Positions 1 through 7,895 of a DNA stretch of 64,000 nt are shown piece by piece. The DNA comes from UBA2834 sp963623365. GTDB lineage: Bacteria; Patescibacteriota; Saccharimonadia; Saccharimonadales; Saccharimonadaceae. The notes under the pieces were generated by a model. The model was not told the DNA's origin and searched no databases. It saw nothing but the letters and a program-made list of their open reading frames with translations. Location: contig CAVFJY010000006.1 in NCBI GenBank assembly GCA_963623365.1, positions 3,907 to 67,906 on the forward strand, given 5' to 3'. The position numbers and the translations under genes were made by a program. Each line of letters starts with the position of its first letter. Within the stretch, counting starts at the first letter, position 1.

Positions 1-1
1 C

Positions 2-237
2 GCCTATTACGCCTTTATGCTCGACGCTTCCGCCCAGACCCTTGCCGAGCTAAAAACCGCCCCGCAACCCCATTCGCTCATCTTCGGTAACGAAGCTACC
101 GGCCTCTCCGCCGAATTCGCCCAGCTCGCTACTCCAATTTTTATCCCCCAAAGTAGTCAAGNNNNNNNNNNGTCGACAGTCTTAATCTCTCTGTCGCCGC
201 CAGTATCGCGCTTTATCATTTTAGCCAAATCAAATAA
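2..237 (+). CDS. TrmH/SpoU-family RNA 2'-O-methyltransferase, C-terminal part (5' partial, interrupted by Ns)
   Basis: The gene enters from before the window, open from base 2 in the frame reading AYYAFMLDASAQ. The fragment carries SpoU motif 2 (FGNEATGLS) and, after the run of Ns, motif 3 (VDSLNLSVAASIALY), ending at TAA 235-237. Family knowledge: these SAM-dependent enzymes methylate ribose 2'-OH in rRNA or tRNA, and the two motifs form the trefoil-knot SAM site. The halves lie in different frames only because exactly ten Ns separate them. Removing the Ns plus one duplicated G gives continuous protein, so I read this as an assembly gap and not a pseudogene. The target RNA cannot be told from this piece. 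Confidence 0.85.
162..171. other. assembly gap (10 Ns)
   Basis: Ten consecutive Ns interrupt the methyltransferase gene between motif 2 and motif 3. The flanking protein aligns with the family with no missing residues if the gap is closed and one of the two flanking G bases is treated as shared. The length is therefore probably a placeholder. Confidence 0.95.
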
Positions 238-264
238 CTCACCCCCCCAAAAAAACCGCCAGCC

Positions 265-1368
265 TTAATCGGCGTCTCCAGCCCCTTCATTCGTTTCATT
301 CTCATCAGTCGCCTCGTCATCAACTTCACTCTCAATCTCATCCACATCCAGATTAATCCGCTCCGTCACTTTTCCCTCCTCGCGTAGCCGTGTCATCTCC
401 GCATCCAACCACTTAAACCGCACCCAGATCGACTCATAACTTACCGTCGTCTCCGTCTTCGCCGTCAATTTCACAATATAATAGCCGTCGCCATTCTTTG
501 ATACGAAATAATCCGACACCTCCCCCACATTCTCTAGCGCCGCTGCCGTCGCCGCTCGACCACTATCCAAATTTAAATATTCCACATTATCCACCACCTC
601 ATAATTCACCGCATCATTCTCGCCATATTCCGTCGCGAGCGCCTCCATATCACTATTTGTCGCCAGCTTCTCCGCAATCTCACCCACCAACTCCTTCGCA
701 TCCGTATCAAATTTCACTGACGCTTTTTTCTTCGCCAACGACAGCATAATCAATCGCCGATATTCCTTCATATTCAAGCCGAAATTATCTCGAACAATTC
801 CCTCAAAGGCCTCGTCACTACGCTTTTCGCCATCAATAATCTTATGCTCCTCAATAATTTCATCAATTTCCGCATCCGTCACCGTCGCATCGATCTCCGC
901 CAACTTTTGCATCGCAAAACTATAATCCTCCGCCGCCGTCAGCGCCTGTCGCTTATAATATGCCAGCTGCTGCTTCGACGTATCCGAATTATCAAATTTA
1001 CCCTGTTGGTGTTCTACCGACGCAATCGAACTCCGGTATAGCATCAAATAATCACTAAAGCGCACTTTTACGCCGTCTACGTCCGCCACCGACAGACCCA
1101 GCACCTTTGTAAAGCGATACATCACCTCGCTCGTATTTTGCATTTTATATAATTGCAGCCAGCCCACCACCGCAAACGTACCAATCGCCACTATACCAAT
1201 CACAATCGCAATAATAATCAGGCGATATTTCGCATATTGAAAGGGATACTTGAATTTCTTCCCCTTTGCAATAATTTCTACTCGACTCTCTTCCAGATTC
1301 TGTTGCGTAATCGCGCCACTACCGCTTTTCTTTTCTCTTTTCGCTTTCAATTTCTCACTAATCTTCAT
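265..1368 (-). CDS. membrane-anchored PrsA/SurA-like foldase (peptidyl-prolyl isomerase family, divergent)
   Basis: Protein of 367 aa. A basic cytoplasmic N-terminus is followed by one membrane helix (IIIAIVIGIVAIGTFAVVGW), then a SurA_N-like helical domain (about residues 80-220) and a shorter C-terminal part with GDGYYIVKL, typical of parvulin-like modules. Family knowledge: PrsA and SurA help exported proteins fold outside the membrane. Start: GGAG lies 7 nt before ATG at 1368. The two upstream in-frame ATGs at 1407 and 1374 fit the ribosome-binding site worse. The chosen start overlaps the PH-domain gene by 11 nt, so the two are probably translationally coupled. The C-terminus is strongly acidic. 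Isomerase activity is not assured because the parvulin core is degenerate. Confidence 0.7.
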   Translation of the reverse strand: MKISEKLKAKREKKSGSGAITQQNLEESRVEIIAKGKKFKYPFQYAKYRLIIIAIVIGIVAIGTFAVVGWLQLYKMQNTSEVMYRFTKVLGLSVADVDGVKVRFSDYLMLYRSSIASVEHQQGKFDNSDTSKQQLAYYKRQALTAAEDYSFAMQKLAEIDATVTDAEIDEIIEEHKIIDGEKRSDEAFEGIVRDNFGLNMKEYRRLIMLSLAKKKASVKFDTDAKELVGEIAEKLATNSDMEALATEYGENDAVNYEVVDNVEYLNLDSGRAATAAALENVGEVSDYFVSKNGDGYYIVKLTAKTETTVSYESIWVRFKWLDAEMTRLREEGKVTERINLDVDEIESEVDDEATDENETNEGAGDAD

Positions 1369-1855
1369 CTTCATTCTCCGTCCTGCGCGCGATATGCGCT
1401 GCATCACTTAGCTCGTTATATACTTTCTCTGGTTTACTCACCATGCTCATCGTCAAATCACCCGCGCTTGTCTGCACTAAGATTGTGCCATAATTCAGCA
1501 GCGTCGCACCCACGCCATGCTGCCCATAGGACGCGCTCAAGATATTCTCCAAATCCAAGTCCACCACCGAGCGCTTAAATAGTCCCTTTTGGCGCACCTG
1601 TCGCAGCCGCTGATTCGTCAACATATAAAAACTAAAATACCACAGTATATAGCTATATGCTAAGCCCAACAGTCCCACCGCGACGAATACTAAGAAAACT
1701 AGAAACATTTTATCGTTATTTGGCCACATTCGGCTCGGCTGATACCCCAACGCCGCTATCACCAGCAGAAACAGCAAGCCTTTGCCCGCCGTAATCGGGT
1801 GGCGTCGAAACACATATAACACCTGTTCGTCCGCCCTCTGCCCTTCAAAATCCAT
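1358..1855 (-). CDS. PH-domain (YdbS-like, bPH2) membrane protein
   Basis: Protein of 165 aa with two adjacent membrane helices (about residues 24-42 and 50-72) followed by a bacterial PH domain (about 75-155: YMLTNQRLRQVRQKGLFKRS, then VDLDLENI). Family knowledge: YdbS-type PH proteins are membrane proteins of unclear function. A TAAAAT box preceded by TGC (extended -10) ends 6 nt before the ATG, so the message may be leaderless. Alternatively it is read from the tRNA-Arg just upstream. It overlaps the foldase gene downstream by 11 nt, so a shared envelope role is plausible. Confidence 0.75.
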   Translation of the reverse strand: MDFEGQRADEQVLYVFRRHPITAGKGLLFLLVIAALGYQPSRMWPNNDKMFLVFLVFVAVGLLGLAYSYILWYFSFYMLTNQRLRQVRQKGLFKRSVVDLDLENILSASYGQHGVGATLLNYGTILVQTSAGDLTMSMVSKPEKVYNELSDAAHIARRTENEDED

Positions 1856-1877
1856 AAGCCTATTTTAGCATAAAAAA

Positions 1878-1953
1878 TGGTGACCCGGGTGCGAGTCGAA
1901 CGCGCAACCTTCTCCTTAGGACGGAGCCGCTCTATCCATTGAGCTACCGGGCC
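1878..1953 (-). tRNA. tRNA-Arg (anticodon CCT)
   Basis: A full cloverleaf of 76 nt can be drawn on the minus strand: acceptor GGCCCGG/CCGGGTC, anticodon loop GTCCTAA with CCT at 34-36, T-loop TTCGACT, and CCA encoded at the 3' end. CCT reads AGG. Position 32 is G, which is less usual. A TAAAAT box at 1964-1969 could drive it, directly after the ndk terminator. Confidence 0.92.
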
Positions 1954-1973
1954 AATATCCTCTATTTTACCAT

Positions 1974-2003
1974 AAAAAAACAGGGCTCCACCTCGCAGCC
2001 CTG
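1974..2003 (-). terminator. Rho-independent terminator of ndk
   Basis: On the minus strand CAGGGCT pairs with AGCCCTG across a 9-nt loop and is followed by seven Ts. Confidence 0.88.
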
Positions 2004-2052
2004 CTCTAACACTCATGCAAAACGCTCGACCAAATTAGTCTACAATTTCAAT

Positions 2053-2673
2053 TTAACGCGTAAAACGTTCTGACAGCGTCTTGTAAATCTGGATTTCTTC
2101 CGGCTTAAACCAATAGCTCACTTCCTGCTCTGCTTCATCCACGTTCCCCGACGCATGAATCAAATTCGCCACCCCCTCGTTGCGTGCGTCCGCATAACCA
2201 AAACTAACATGTGCATAATCGCCACGAATCGTACCCATATCCGCCGCCATTGGCTCCGTCGAACCCACAATCTTGCGCACCACCGGAATCGCTTCTACGC
2301 CTTCCAATACCATCGCAATTACTGGCCCCGAAGTCATAAAATCAACCACGAGGTCAAAAGCCTTTTGTCCACGTCGCGATACCATCTTCGAAATCCCCTC
2401 ATAATGATGGTAATAATGGTCCTTATCTGGATTCACCATCTTTGTCGCTACAATCTTCAAGCCTACTCGCTCAAAACGACTCAAAATCTCGCCCACAATC
2501 CCACGCTGCACTGCGTCAGGCTTAAAAATAATCAAAGTCCGCTGAATCAAACCGTCAGGATTATTCGTTTTCGTGAAACCCACGTTCGCTGCCGTCACCG
2601 GTTTTTGTTCCTTGGCTGCCTTCTCCACTGCCTTGCCAATTTTCTTATCTTTAGCTTCCTTTTTGTCCGCCAT
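2053..2673 (-). CDS. ndk: nucleoside diphosphate kinase
   Basis: Protein of 206 aa that transfers the gamma-phosphate from ATP to NDPs through a phospho-histidine. It has the Ndk fold with TLIIFKPDAVQRG at about residue 46 and the active-site stretch NLIHASG with His173. Family members are usually about 135-150 aa. Here a 40-residue Lys/Ala-rich N-terminal extension precedes the core, and there is extra sequence before the active-site loop (DYAHVSFGYADARNEGV). Start: GGGAG lies 7 nt before ATG 2673. An upstream ATG at 2694 is itself part of a TATAAT box and is rejected. A terminator follows. Confidence 0.93.
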   Translation of the reverse strand: MADKKEAKDKKIGKAVEKAAKEQKPVTAANVGFTKTNNPDGLIQRTLIIFKPDAVQRGIVGEILSRFERVGLKIVATKMVNPDKDHYYHHYEGISKMVSRRGQKAFDLVVDFMTSGPVIAMVLEGVEAIPVVRKIVGSTEPMAADMGTIRGDYAHVSFGYADARNEGVANLIHASGNVDEAEQEVSYWFKPEEIQIYKTLSERFTR

Positions 2674-2714
2674 ATTCTTCTCCCTTTTTGCCATTATATA
2701 CCAAAAATCACTCT

Positions 2715-3650
2715 TTACTCTACCTCGCTGTGAAATTTTTCATGAATCTCTTTCAGATGCGGATCCGTCACATGCGTATAAATCTGCGTCGTTGAAATAT
2801 TCGAATGCCCCAACATCGATTGTACCGAGCGCAAATCCGCTCCATTCATCAGCAAATCTGTCGCGAACGAATGCCTGAGCGTATGCGGCGTCACATGTTT
2901 CGTAATCCCTGCCGCGCGCACATATTTATTAATAATTCGCTCAATACTCCGTGGCGATAAGCGCCGATAATCCCCACTCGTCCCCGCCATTGGCTGATTC
3001 CGCGAATTGTTCAAAAACAGCGCTGGCAATTTGTCTTTTCGCTCATCCAAATAATCTTGCACCGCATCCGCCGCCGATTGCGAAATAAATACCGGCCGAT
3101 CCTTCTGTCCTTTTCCGCGTACCATAAATTCCCGTCGTTGCAAGTTTACATCACCTCGATTCAGCCCCGTTAACTCCGACACCCGCAAGCCTGTCGAAAA
3201 CAACAACTCAAAAATTGCCCGGTCGCGCAAACCATCTTCTGTATCTTGCGGAATCTCCGCTACAATCCTATCGATTTCGTCCACATGCAAAAATGTCACC
3301 TGCGGTCGGTGTGTTCGCGGCAGCTCTACTAGTACCGGGTCCAGCGATTTAATTCCCCGTTTTGCTAAATATTTCAAAAAGCCCCTTAGTGCAATCAGAT
3401 GGTAGGCCTGCGTCGTCACCGATAAACCTTTTCCTCGCTCCGTCTGGTAGCGATTCAGCCACAATCGGTACTTTCTTAGCCATTCTTGCGTAATATCCGC
3501 CGGTTTCAAATCATTCACCGGATCAAATTCACCCTGAAATTCCAACAAACGTCCTAAACATAGTTCATAGTTCCGCGCTGTATAACGGCTCCGTCCATCC
3601 TCCACCTCTAGCGATTCCAAGAACTCATTAATCAAATCCCCAACAAACAT
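2715..3650 (-). CDS. XerC/XerD-type tyrosine recombinase
   Basis: Protein of 311 aa with an N-terminal SAM-like core-binding domain (about 1-95) and a catalytic domain with the full set: Arg156 (TGLRVSEL), Lys180, His256-x-x-Arg259, His282 (LGHSN) and nucleophile Tyr291. Family knowledge: Xer enzymes resolve chromosome dimers at dif. No neighbouring inverted repeats or phage genes are visible, so a housekeeping Xer is more likely than an integrase. Start: AGGA lies 5 nt before ATG 3650, whose A is the last base of the pilD TGA stop, so the two genes are coupled. A GTG one codon upstream is the alternative. No dif site was identified here. Confidence 0.88.
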   Translation of the reverse strand: MFVGDLINEFLESLEVEDGRSRYTARNYELCLGRLLEFQGEFDPVNDLKPADITQEWLRKYRLWLNRYQTERGKGLSVTTQAYHLIALRGFLKYLAKRGIKSLDPVLVELPRTHRPQVTFLHVDEIDRIVAEIPQDTEDGLRDRAIFELLFSTGLRVSELTGLNRGDVNLQRREFMVRGKGQKDRPVFISQSAADAVQDYLDERKDKLPALFLNNSRNQPMAGTSGDYRRLSPRSIERIINKYVRAAGITKHVTPHTLRHSFATDLLMNGADLRSVQSMLGHSNISTTQIYTHVTDPHLKEIHEKFHSEVE

Positions 3651-4450
3651 CACATTCCTATAAAATTCAAAATACTATTTTGCGCCAAATATACTAACCA
3701 AAAGCCCACAATTAAAAACGGCCCAAACGCAATCGCCATATTTTTCTTTTTCCGTATCAGCGCCACTGGCAGCATTATGATGCTTCCTAGCATATTCGCC
3801 GCAAACATAGCCATCAACGCTAACCACGCATCGCCTAGCATTAGCGCCAGTGCCACGCACAAAATCCAGTCACCTCCGCCCACCCAGCTCTCACCACTCA
3901 CTCTATACATCAAATAATATAGTCCGGGCAGAAATATCAGCGCCAACCCTAAACTCAGCCAGTTAAAGCTATCGCCGTCCGCATAGTTCTGCCCAATATT
4001 AATAGCTAAAAATATCGCCGCTATCACTATCGCCGCTATCATTAAATTCACCGGCAGTTCTTTCCATTTTGCATCATAGATAAACAAGATCGTAAAAATC
4101 GTCAAATTAATCGCAAATAACAGGAACTTTATGCATTCTGCCGCGTCCAGTGACATCAGCGCGTCTCGCGCCGGCCAGCACCAAAAAGACAACGCCAACA
4201 CTATCGCCAGCCCCACCTCCGCTAAAATTTCCGCCCAACCAATTTTTTGCTTACATTTTCGACATTTTCCACCCAACACCAGCCAACTCACAATCGGGAT
4301 ATTATCATACCAGTGCAACTGATATTTACAATGCAGACAATGCGACCATTTCGATTTATCCCCCCGCCGCAGTCGCCACACTTGGCAACATGCAAACGAG
4401 CCCAACATCGCCCCCAGCACAAACAACATCGCAGCTATCATCATTTCCAT
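3650..4450 (-). CDS. pilD: prepilin peptidase / N-methyltransferase (A24 family)
   Basis: Polytopic membrane aspartic protease of 266 aa that cleaves the prepilin leader and methylates the new N-terminus. Two zinc-type CxxC pairs (Cys38/Cys41 and Cys63/Cys66) lie in the N-terminal loop. The catalytic aspartates are Asp126 (IYDAKWKELP) and Asp194 in GGGD. About eight membrane helices are seen. It sits directly after the pilin gene and its terminator. A TAAAAT box ends 7 nt before the ATG with no good ribosome-binding site, so a leaderless start is likely. Its substrate is probably the neighbouring pilin. Confidence 0.93.
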   Translation of the reverse strand: MEMMIAAMLFVLGAMLGSFACCQVWRLRRGDKSKWSHCLHCKYQLHWYDNIPIVSWLVLGGKCRKCKQKIGWAEILAEVGLAIVLALSFWCWPARDALMSLDAAECIKFLLFAINLTIFTILFIYDAKWKELPVNLMIAAIVIAAIFLAINIGQNYADGDSFNWLSLGLALIFLPGLYYLMYRVSGESWVGGGDWILCVALALMLGDAWLALMAMFAANMLGSIIMLPVALIRKKKNMAIAFGPFLIVGFWLVYLAQNSILNFIGM

Positions 4451-4466
4451 AAGCTTTATTTTAACA

Positions 4467-4494
4467 CAAAAAAGAGGCCCCCTCGGGAGCCTCT
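4467..4494 (-). terminator. Rho-independent terminator of the pilin gene
   Basis: On the minus strand AGAGGCTCCC pairs with GGGCCTCT-type sequence across a short GAGG loop, followed by six Ts. It separates the highly expressed pilin from pilD. Confidence 0.9.
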
Positions 4495-4505
4495 CTTAAG
4501 CCAGA

Positions 4506-5045
4506 TTAGTGGTTATCGTTGCAGGTAATCGAACCGCCTTCTTCAATGTAGAACATTGCGAAATAGTTATTACCAGCATAATAACTATAAGTTCCTTCAA
4601 GCGTACCACAACCTGCGTTAGTAATTACATAAATATTATGATCAAACTCATGTGTTTTGCCATCAGTAAATAGACCCGCATCTTTATCACCACTCTTGGC
4701 TGCCCCCTTAAGATTCCATACATATTGTGTGCCATCTGGGTCTGTAAATTGATCGCCACAGCTCTCAACTGTTTTATCATCCTTCTTCGTGCAGGTATTA
4801 TCAATATATTTAATCGTAAAATCTGCCATCTTGCCAGTCACAAATGGCGTCTTATTACTGTTATTAGTCTGATAATCGTTCACCGCCGTCAAGAAGCGCG
4901 AAATATCATTCCCACGCTGTGTATTGCGTTGCGACTTCTGCAAAGCTGGCAATGCGATGAAGACCATCAAGAAGATAAGACCAGCGATGGCAAGCACCAA
5001 GACCACCTCGATGATCGTAAAGCCTTTTTTATTATTGTTTGTCAT
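4506..5045 (-). CDS. type IV pilin (major pilin candidate)
   Basis: Prepilin of 179 aa. The short leader MTNNNKKG is cut after Gly8, leaving Phe1 and Glu5 of the mature chain (FTIIEVVLVLAIAGLI), a standard type IV pilin N-terminal helix. The globular part has four cysteines (in NTCTKK, ESCGDQ, AGCGTL and ITCNDN), enough for two disulfides. Start: AAAGGAGC precedes ATG 5045; the upstream 20 codons have no supporting signal. It has its own strong promoter and terminator inside the pil cluster, as expected for the most abundant pilus protein. It is the only pilin seen in this window. Confidence 0.93.
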   Translation of the reverse strand: MTNNNKKGFTIIEVVLVLAIAGLIFLMVFIALPALQKSQRNTQRGNDISRFLTAVNDYQTNNSNKTPFVTGKMADFTIKYIDNTCTKKDDKTVESCGDQFTDPDGTQYVWNLKGAAKSGDKDAGLFTDGKTHEFDHNIYVITNAGCGTLEGTYSYYAGNNYFAMFYIEEGGSITCNDNH

Positions 5046-5141
5046 TTTATGCTCCTTTTTTATTTTTGCAACCAGTAATTGCCTTTTGGCTACCCAGATA
5101 CCCACCGGGTGATTACCGATTGCAAAACTGCATTTAACTTA

Positions 5142-5170
5142 ACTATACAAAATGTTTACGCTAAAATCAA
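5142..5170 (-). promoter_or_regulatory. sigma-70 promoter of the pilin gene
   Basis: Minus strand: -35 TTGATT (5165-5170), exact 17-bp spacer, -10 TATAGT (5142-5147). The predicted start leaves a leader of about 90 nt before the pilin ATG. Confidence 0.8.
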
Positions 5171-5183
5171 GCTTAATTTGGCT

Positions 5184-6383
5184 CTAGCCAATCGAGTTGA
5201 CCAAAGAATAGATTGGGAAGAGCACGCCACCCACCAAGATACCCGCTACAATTGCCAGCATTACCATCATCAATGGCTCAATCAGCGCCGAAATCGTCGC
5301 AATCTTCTCATCCAGCTCATCTTCAAACACCTGCGCCGCCTTACCCAGCATTTCATCCATCTTGCCAGACTGCTCACCAATCGCCGCCATCTGATACACC
5401 ATCGGATCGACATATGGCTTATCATGCAACGCATCCGACAGAGCCTTCCCACCTTGCACTTCATTCGCCGCCGTCGCAATCGATTCTTCCACTACCACAT
5501 TGTTCGTCGAGTTACCGGCAATATTCAGCGTATCTAGTACCGCTACACCCGTGCCCAGCAAAATTTGCGCAATCCGCGCAAAGCGCGACATGTAGAGCAT
5601 TCTCAGCAGCCCATTAAACAGCGGCACATTCAACTTAAACTCTGCCGCCAAGCGTCGCCCCTGTTCCGTCTTCAAGAACTGTAAAGTAATCATCACAATG
5701 AAAGCCAATGCCACCAGCACCACCCACCAATAAGCAAAAATGAAATCTTTAATCCCCACCAAAACTTGTGACAAAATCGGCAATTCTTCGCCCATATCAT
5801 CATATAGCGACTCAACGTGCGGTACCACCTCAATCATCATGTAGATGAACACCACAATAATCACACCTAGCGTAATCAACGGCATCGTTAGCGCGCTCTT
5901 AATTTTGCTCATCATTTTTTCGTCTTTTTCTTCCTGCGTTGCAATCCGTCGCAAAGACTCATCTAGTGTACCCGACACCTCGCCAGCTCGAATCAAAGAC
6001 ATATAGACGTTGTTAAATACATCTGTATGCTTCCCGAATGCATCCCCCAAGCTATGACCCGACTCTACGTCCGCCAAAATTTCTTCAATCACCGACTTCA
6101 TCGCCTTGCTGCTCGTCTGCTCTGACACTGTCCGCAGTGACTGCGCAATCGGCAAACCCGCCCCCACTAGCGTCGCAAACTGGCGCGTGAAATTAATTCG
6201 GTCCTTTGCTGTAACTTTATTTAGCTTATCGCCAAAACCGCCGCCCTCTTCGCGCAGCACTTCCGGCACATAGCCACGGTCCACCAGCATCTTGCCCGCG
6301 TCCCGCTCACTTTCCGCCTGAATCGTCCCCTTAATAATTTTGCCGTCATCTTGGCTTTTTGCTTTATAGGTAAACCGTTTCAT
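5184..6383 (-). CDS. pilC: type IV pilus inner-membrane platform protein
   Basis: GspF/PilC family protein of 399 aa with two copies of the T2SSF domain: cytoplasmic helical bundles at about 65-190 and 270-390 and three membrane helices (near 165-195, 215-240 and 370-395). It begins with FTYKAKSQDDGKIIKGTIQA, a hallmark of the family. PilC forms the platform rotated by the PilB and PilT motors. Its start codon overlaps the pilT stop by 4 nt (ATGA), so it is translationally coupled to pilT. Confidence 0.95.
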   Translation of the reverse strand: MKRFTYKAKSQDDGKIIKGTIQAESERDAGKMLVDRGYVPEVLREEGGGFGDKLNKVTAKDRINFTRQFATLVGAGLPIAQSLRTVSEQTSSKAMKSVIEEILADVESGHSLGDAFGKHTDVFNNVYMSLIRAGEVSGTLDESLRRIATQEEKDEKMMSKIKSALTMPLITLGVIIVVFIYMMIEVVPHVESLYDDMGEELPILSQVLVGIKDFIFAYWWVVLVALAFIVMITLQFLKTEQGRRLAAEFKLNVPLFNGLLRMLYMSRFARIAQILLGTGVAVLDTLNIAGNSTNNVVVEESIATAANEVQGGKALSDALHDKPYVDPMVYQMAAIGEQSGKMDEMLGKAAQVFEDELDEKIATISALIEPLMMVMLAIVAGILVGGVLFPIYSLVNSIG

Positions 6384-7819
6384 CCGCGTGCCAACCTTTC
6401 AAACTCTTGCAAGTCTACTGCAAATTCGCGCGCCACGTCATAAGTAATCACGCCCGTCTGAATCAATTTCACCAATGTTCTATCCATTGTCTGCATGCCT
6501 TGATCTGCACCCGTCTGAATTACCGTATCGAGTTGATGTGTCTTGCCCTCTCGAATAATCGAGCGCACCGCTGGATTTGCAATCAGAATTTCCGCTGCCA
6601 CCACGCGTCCTCCGCCAATCGCTGGCACCAAACGTTGTGCACAAATCGCTTGTAAGATATTCGACAACTGCGAACGTACCTGTGGTTGCTGGTGCGGCGG
6701 GAACACGTCTATCATGCGGTCAATACTCTGTGATGCTGAGTTTGTATGCAGGGTCGCAAATACCAAATGCCCCGTCTCCGCAATCGTAATCGCTGCCGAA
6801 ATCGTCTCCAAATCGCGCATCTCACCAATCAGCACCACATCCGGGTCTTCGCGCAATGCCGAACGCAAAGCCGCCGAGAAAGAATAAGTATCATAATGCA
6901 CTTCACGCTGTACCACTACCGAACGAATCGACTTATGCGTAAATTCAATCGGATCTTCAATTGTAATAATATGCGCTGTTTTCTCGCGATTGATCTTATC
7001 CACCAATGCCGCCAGCGTCGTCGATTTCCCCGACCCCGTCGGGCCCGTTACTAGCACCAAGCCTCGCGGATATTCCGCAAAGCTCGTCACTATCGACGGC
7101 ATCCCCAGTTCACTAATCGACTGAATCTCATTTGGAATTAAACGAAATGCACCCGCAATATTACCCTTCTCATGAAAAGCATTCACGCGGAAGCGCCCTA
7201 AATCACCAAATGAAAATGAGTAATCGAACTCCTTATCTTTAATCAGAATCTGTTTCTGATCTTCTTCCAGTGTACTAAACACCATCCGTTCGACCGTCGC
7301 TTCGTCCATGTCGCCGTAGCCCGATACTGGCTGCAGCGCACCATCAATCCTCAAAATCGGTGGCAAGCCTACTTGCAAATGTAAATCCGATGCCTTTGTA
7401 CGTACGCATTCTTCCAATAAATTCTCAATTCGCACTTCGCTATTCGGAATTGTGCTTCTCATCGCTGCCTGTGCAAAAGTCATTGGCGCAGTTGCGGGCG
7501 CAGTCGTCACCGTCTGTTGTGGCGCCTGTGTTGTTTGCGGCGCTGGCACCGCTTGCGTTGTCTGCGTTGGCATCGCTGTCGGCTGTGCTGGTATTTGCGG
7601 TGCCGCTACTGGCTGTTGAACTGGCACCCTTGGCAAATTCGGCGCAGCTGTCTGCACTGGCGCAGCAGTCGGAATTGCTTCTACTGCCGGTGGTAAGTTC
7701 GTTGTGTGGACCGGCACGGTATTTGCTTGCGCATTTTGCGGCATTCCACCCGCTGGCGCAGCTGTCGCCATCTGTGGCGTTGCGGCCGCACTCATATTCA
7801 CCTGCCCACTTTGTTCCAT
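6380..7819 (-). CDS. pilT: type IV pilus retraction ATPase with Pro/Ala/Gln-rich N-terminal extension
   Basis: Protein of 479 aa. The last 350 residues are a standard PilT hexameric ATPase: PAS-like N-domain (KASDLHLQVG), Walker A GPTGSGKST, Asp box TIEDPIEF, Walker B-type VVLIGEMRD, His box ATLHTNSA and AIRA-like region. Before it lies about 120 residues of low-complexity Ala, Pro, Gln and Thr, not usual for PilT. Start: a TTGCAT-17-TACAAT promoter ends 7 nt before ATG 7819, which would make it leaderless. ATG 7795, preceded by AGGTG, is a good second choice. It heads the pilT-pilC pair. Confidence 0.92.
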   Translation of the reverse strand: MEQSGQVNMSAAATPQMATAAPAGGMPQNAQANTVPVHTTNLPPAVEAIPTAAPVQTAAPNLPRVPVQQPVAAPQIPAQPTAMPTQTTQAVPAPQTTQAPQQTVTTAPATAPMTFAQAAMRSTIPNSEVRIENLLEECVRTKASDLHLQVGLPPILRIDGALQPVSGYGDMDEATVERMVFSTLEEDQKQILIKDKEFDYSFSFGDLGRFRVNAFHEKGNIAGAFRLIPNEIQSISELGMPSIVTSFAEYPRGLVLVTGPTGSGKSTTLAALVDKINREKTAHIITIEDPIEFTHKSIRSVVVQREVHYDTYSFSAALRSALREDPDVVLIGEMRDLETISAAITIAETGHLVFATLHTNSASQSIDRMIDVFPPHQQPQVRSQLSNILQAICAQRLVPAIGGGRVVAAEILIANPAVRSIIREGKTHQLDTVIQTGADQGMQTMDRTLVKLIQTGVITYDVAREFAVDLQEFERLARG

Positions 7820-7826
7820 AACCTTT

Positions 7827-7855
7827 ATTGTACTTATGTTTTTTGAAAAATGCAA
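7827..7855 (-). promoter_or_regulatory. promoter of pilT-pilC
   Basis: Minus strand: -35 TTGCAT (7850-7855), 17-bp spacer, -10 TACAAT (7827-7832). The start of transcription would fall at or next to the ATG at 7819. Confidence 0.7.
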
Positions 7856-7865
7856 ACACGATTCC

Positions 7866-7891
7866 GCAAAAAACTGCCCTTTCGGGCAGTT
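7866..7891 (-). terminator. Rho-independent terminator of rpoD
   Basis: On the minus strand AACTGCCC and GGGCAGTT form a perfect 8-bp stem with a GAAA tetraloop, running into a T tract. Confidence 0.92.
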
Positions 7892-7895
7892 CTAT

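Noticed and set aside
2715..3650. Tyrosine recombinase as integrase of a mobile element
   Set aside because: It is coupled to pilD, has Xer-like length and motifs, and no cargo genes or flanking repeats are visible.
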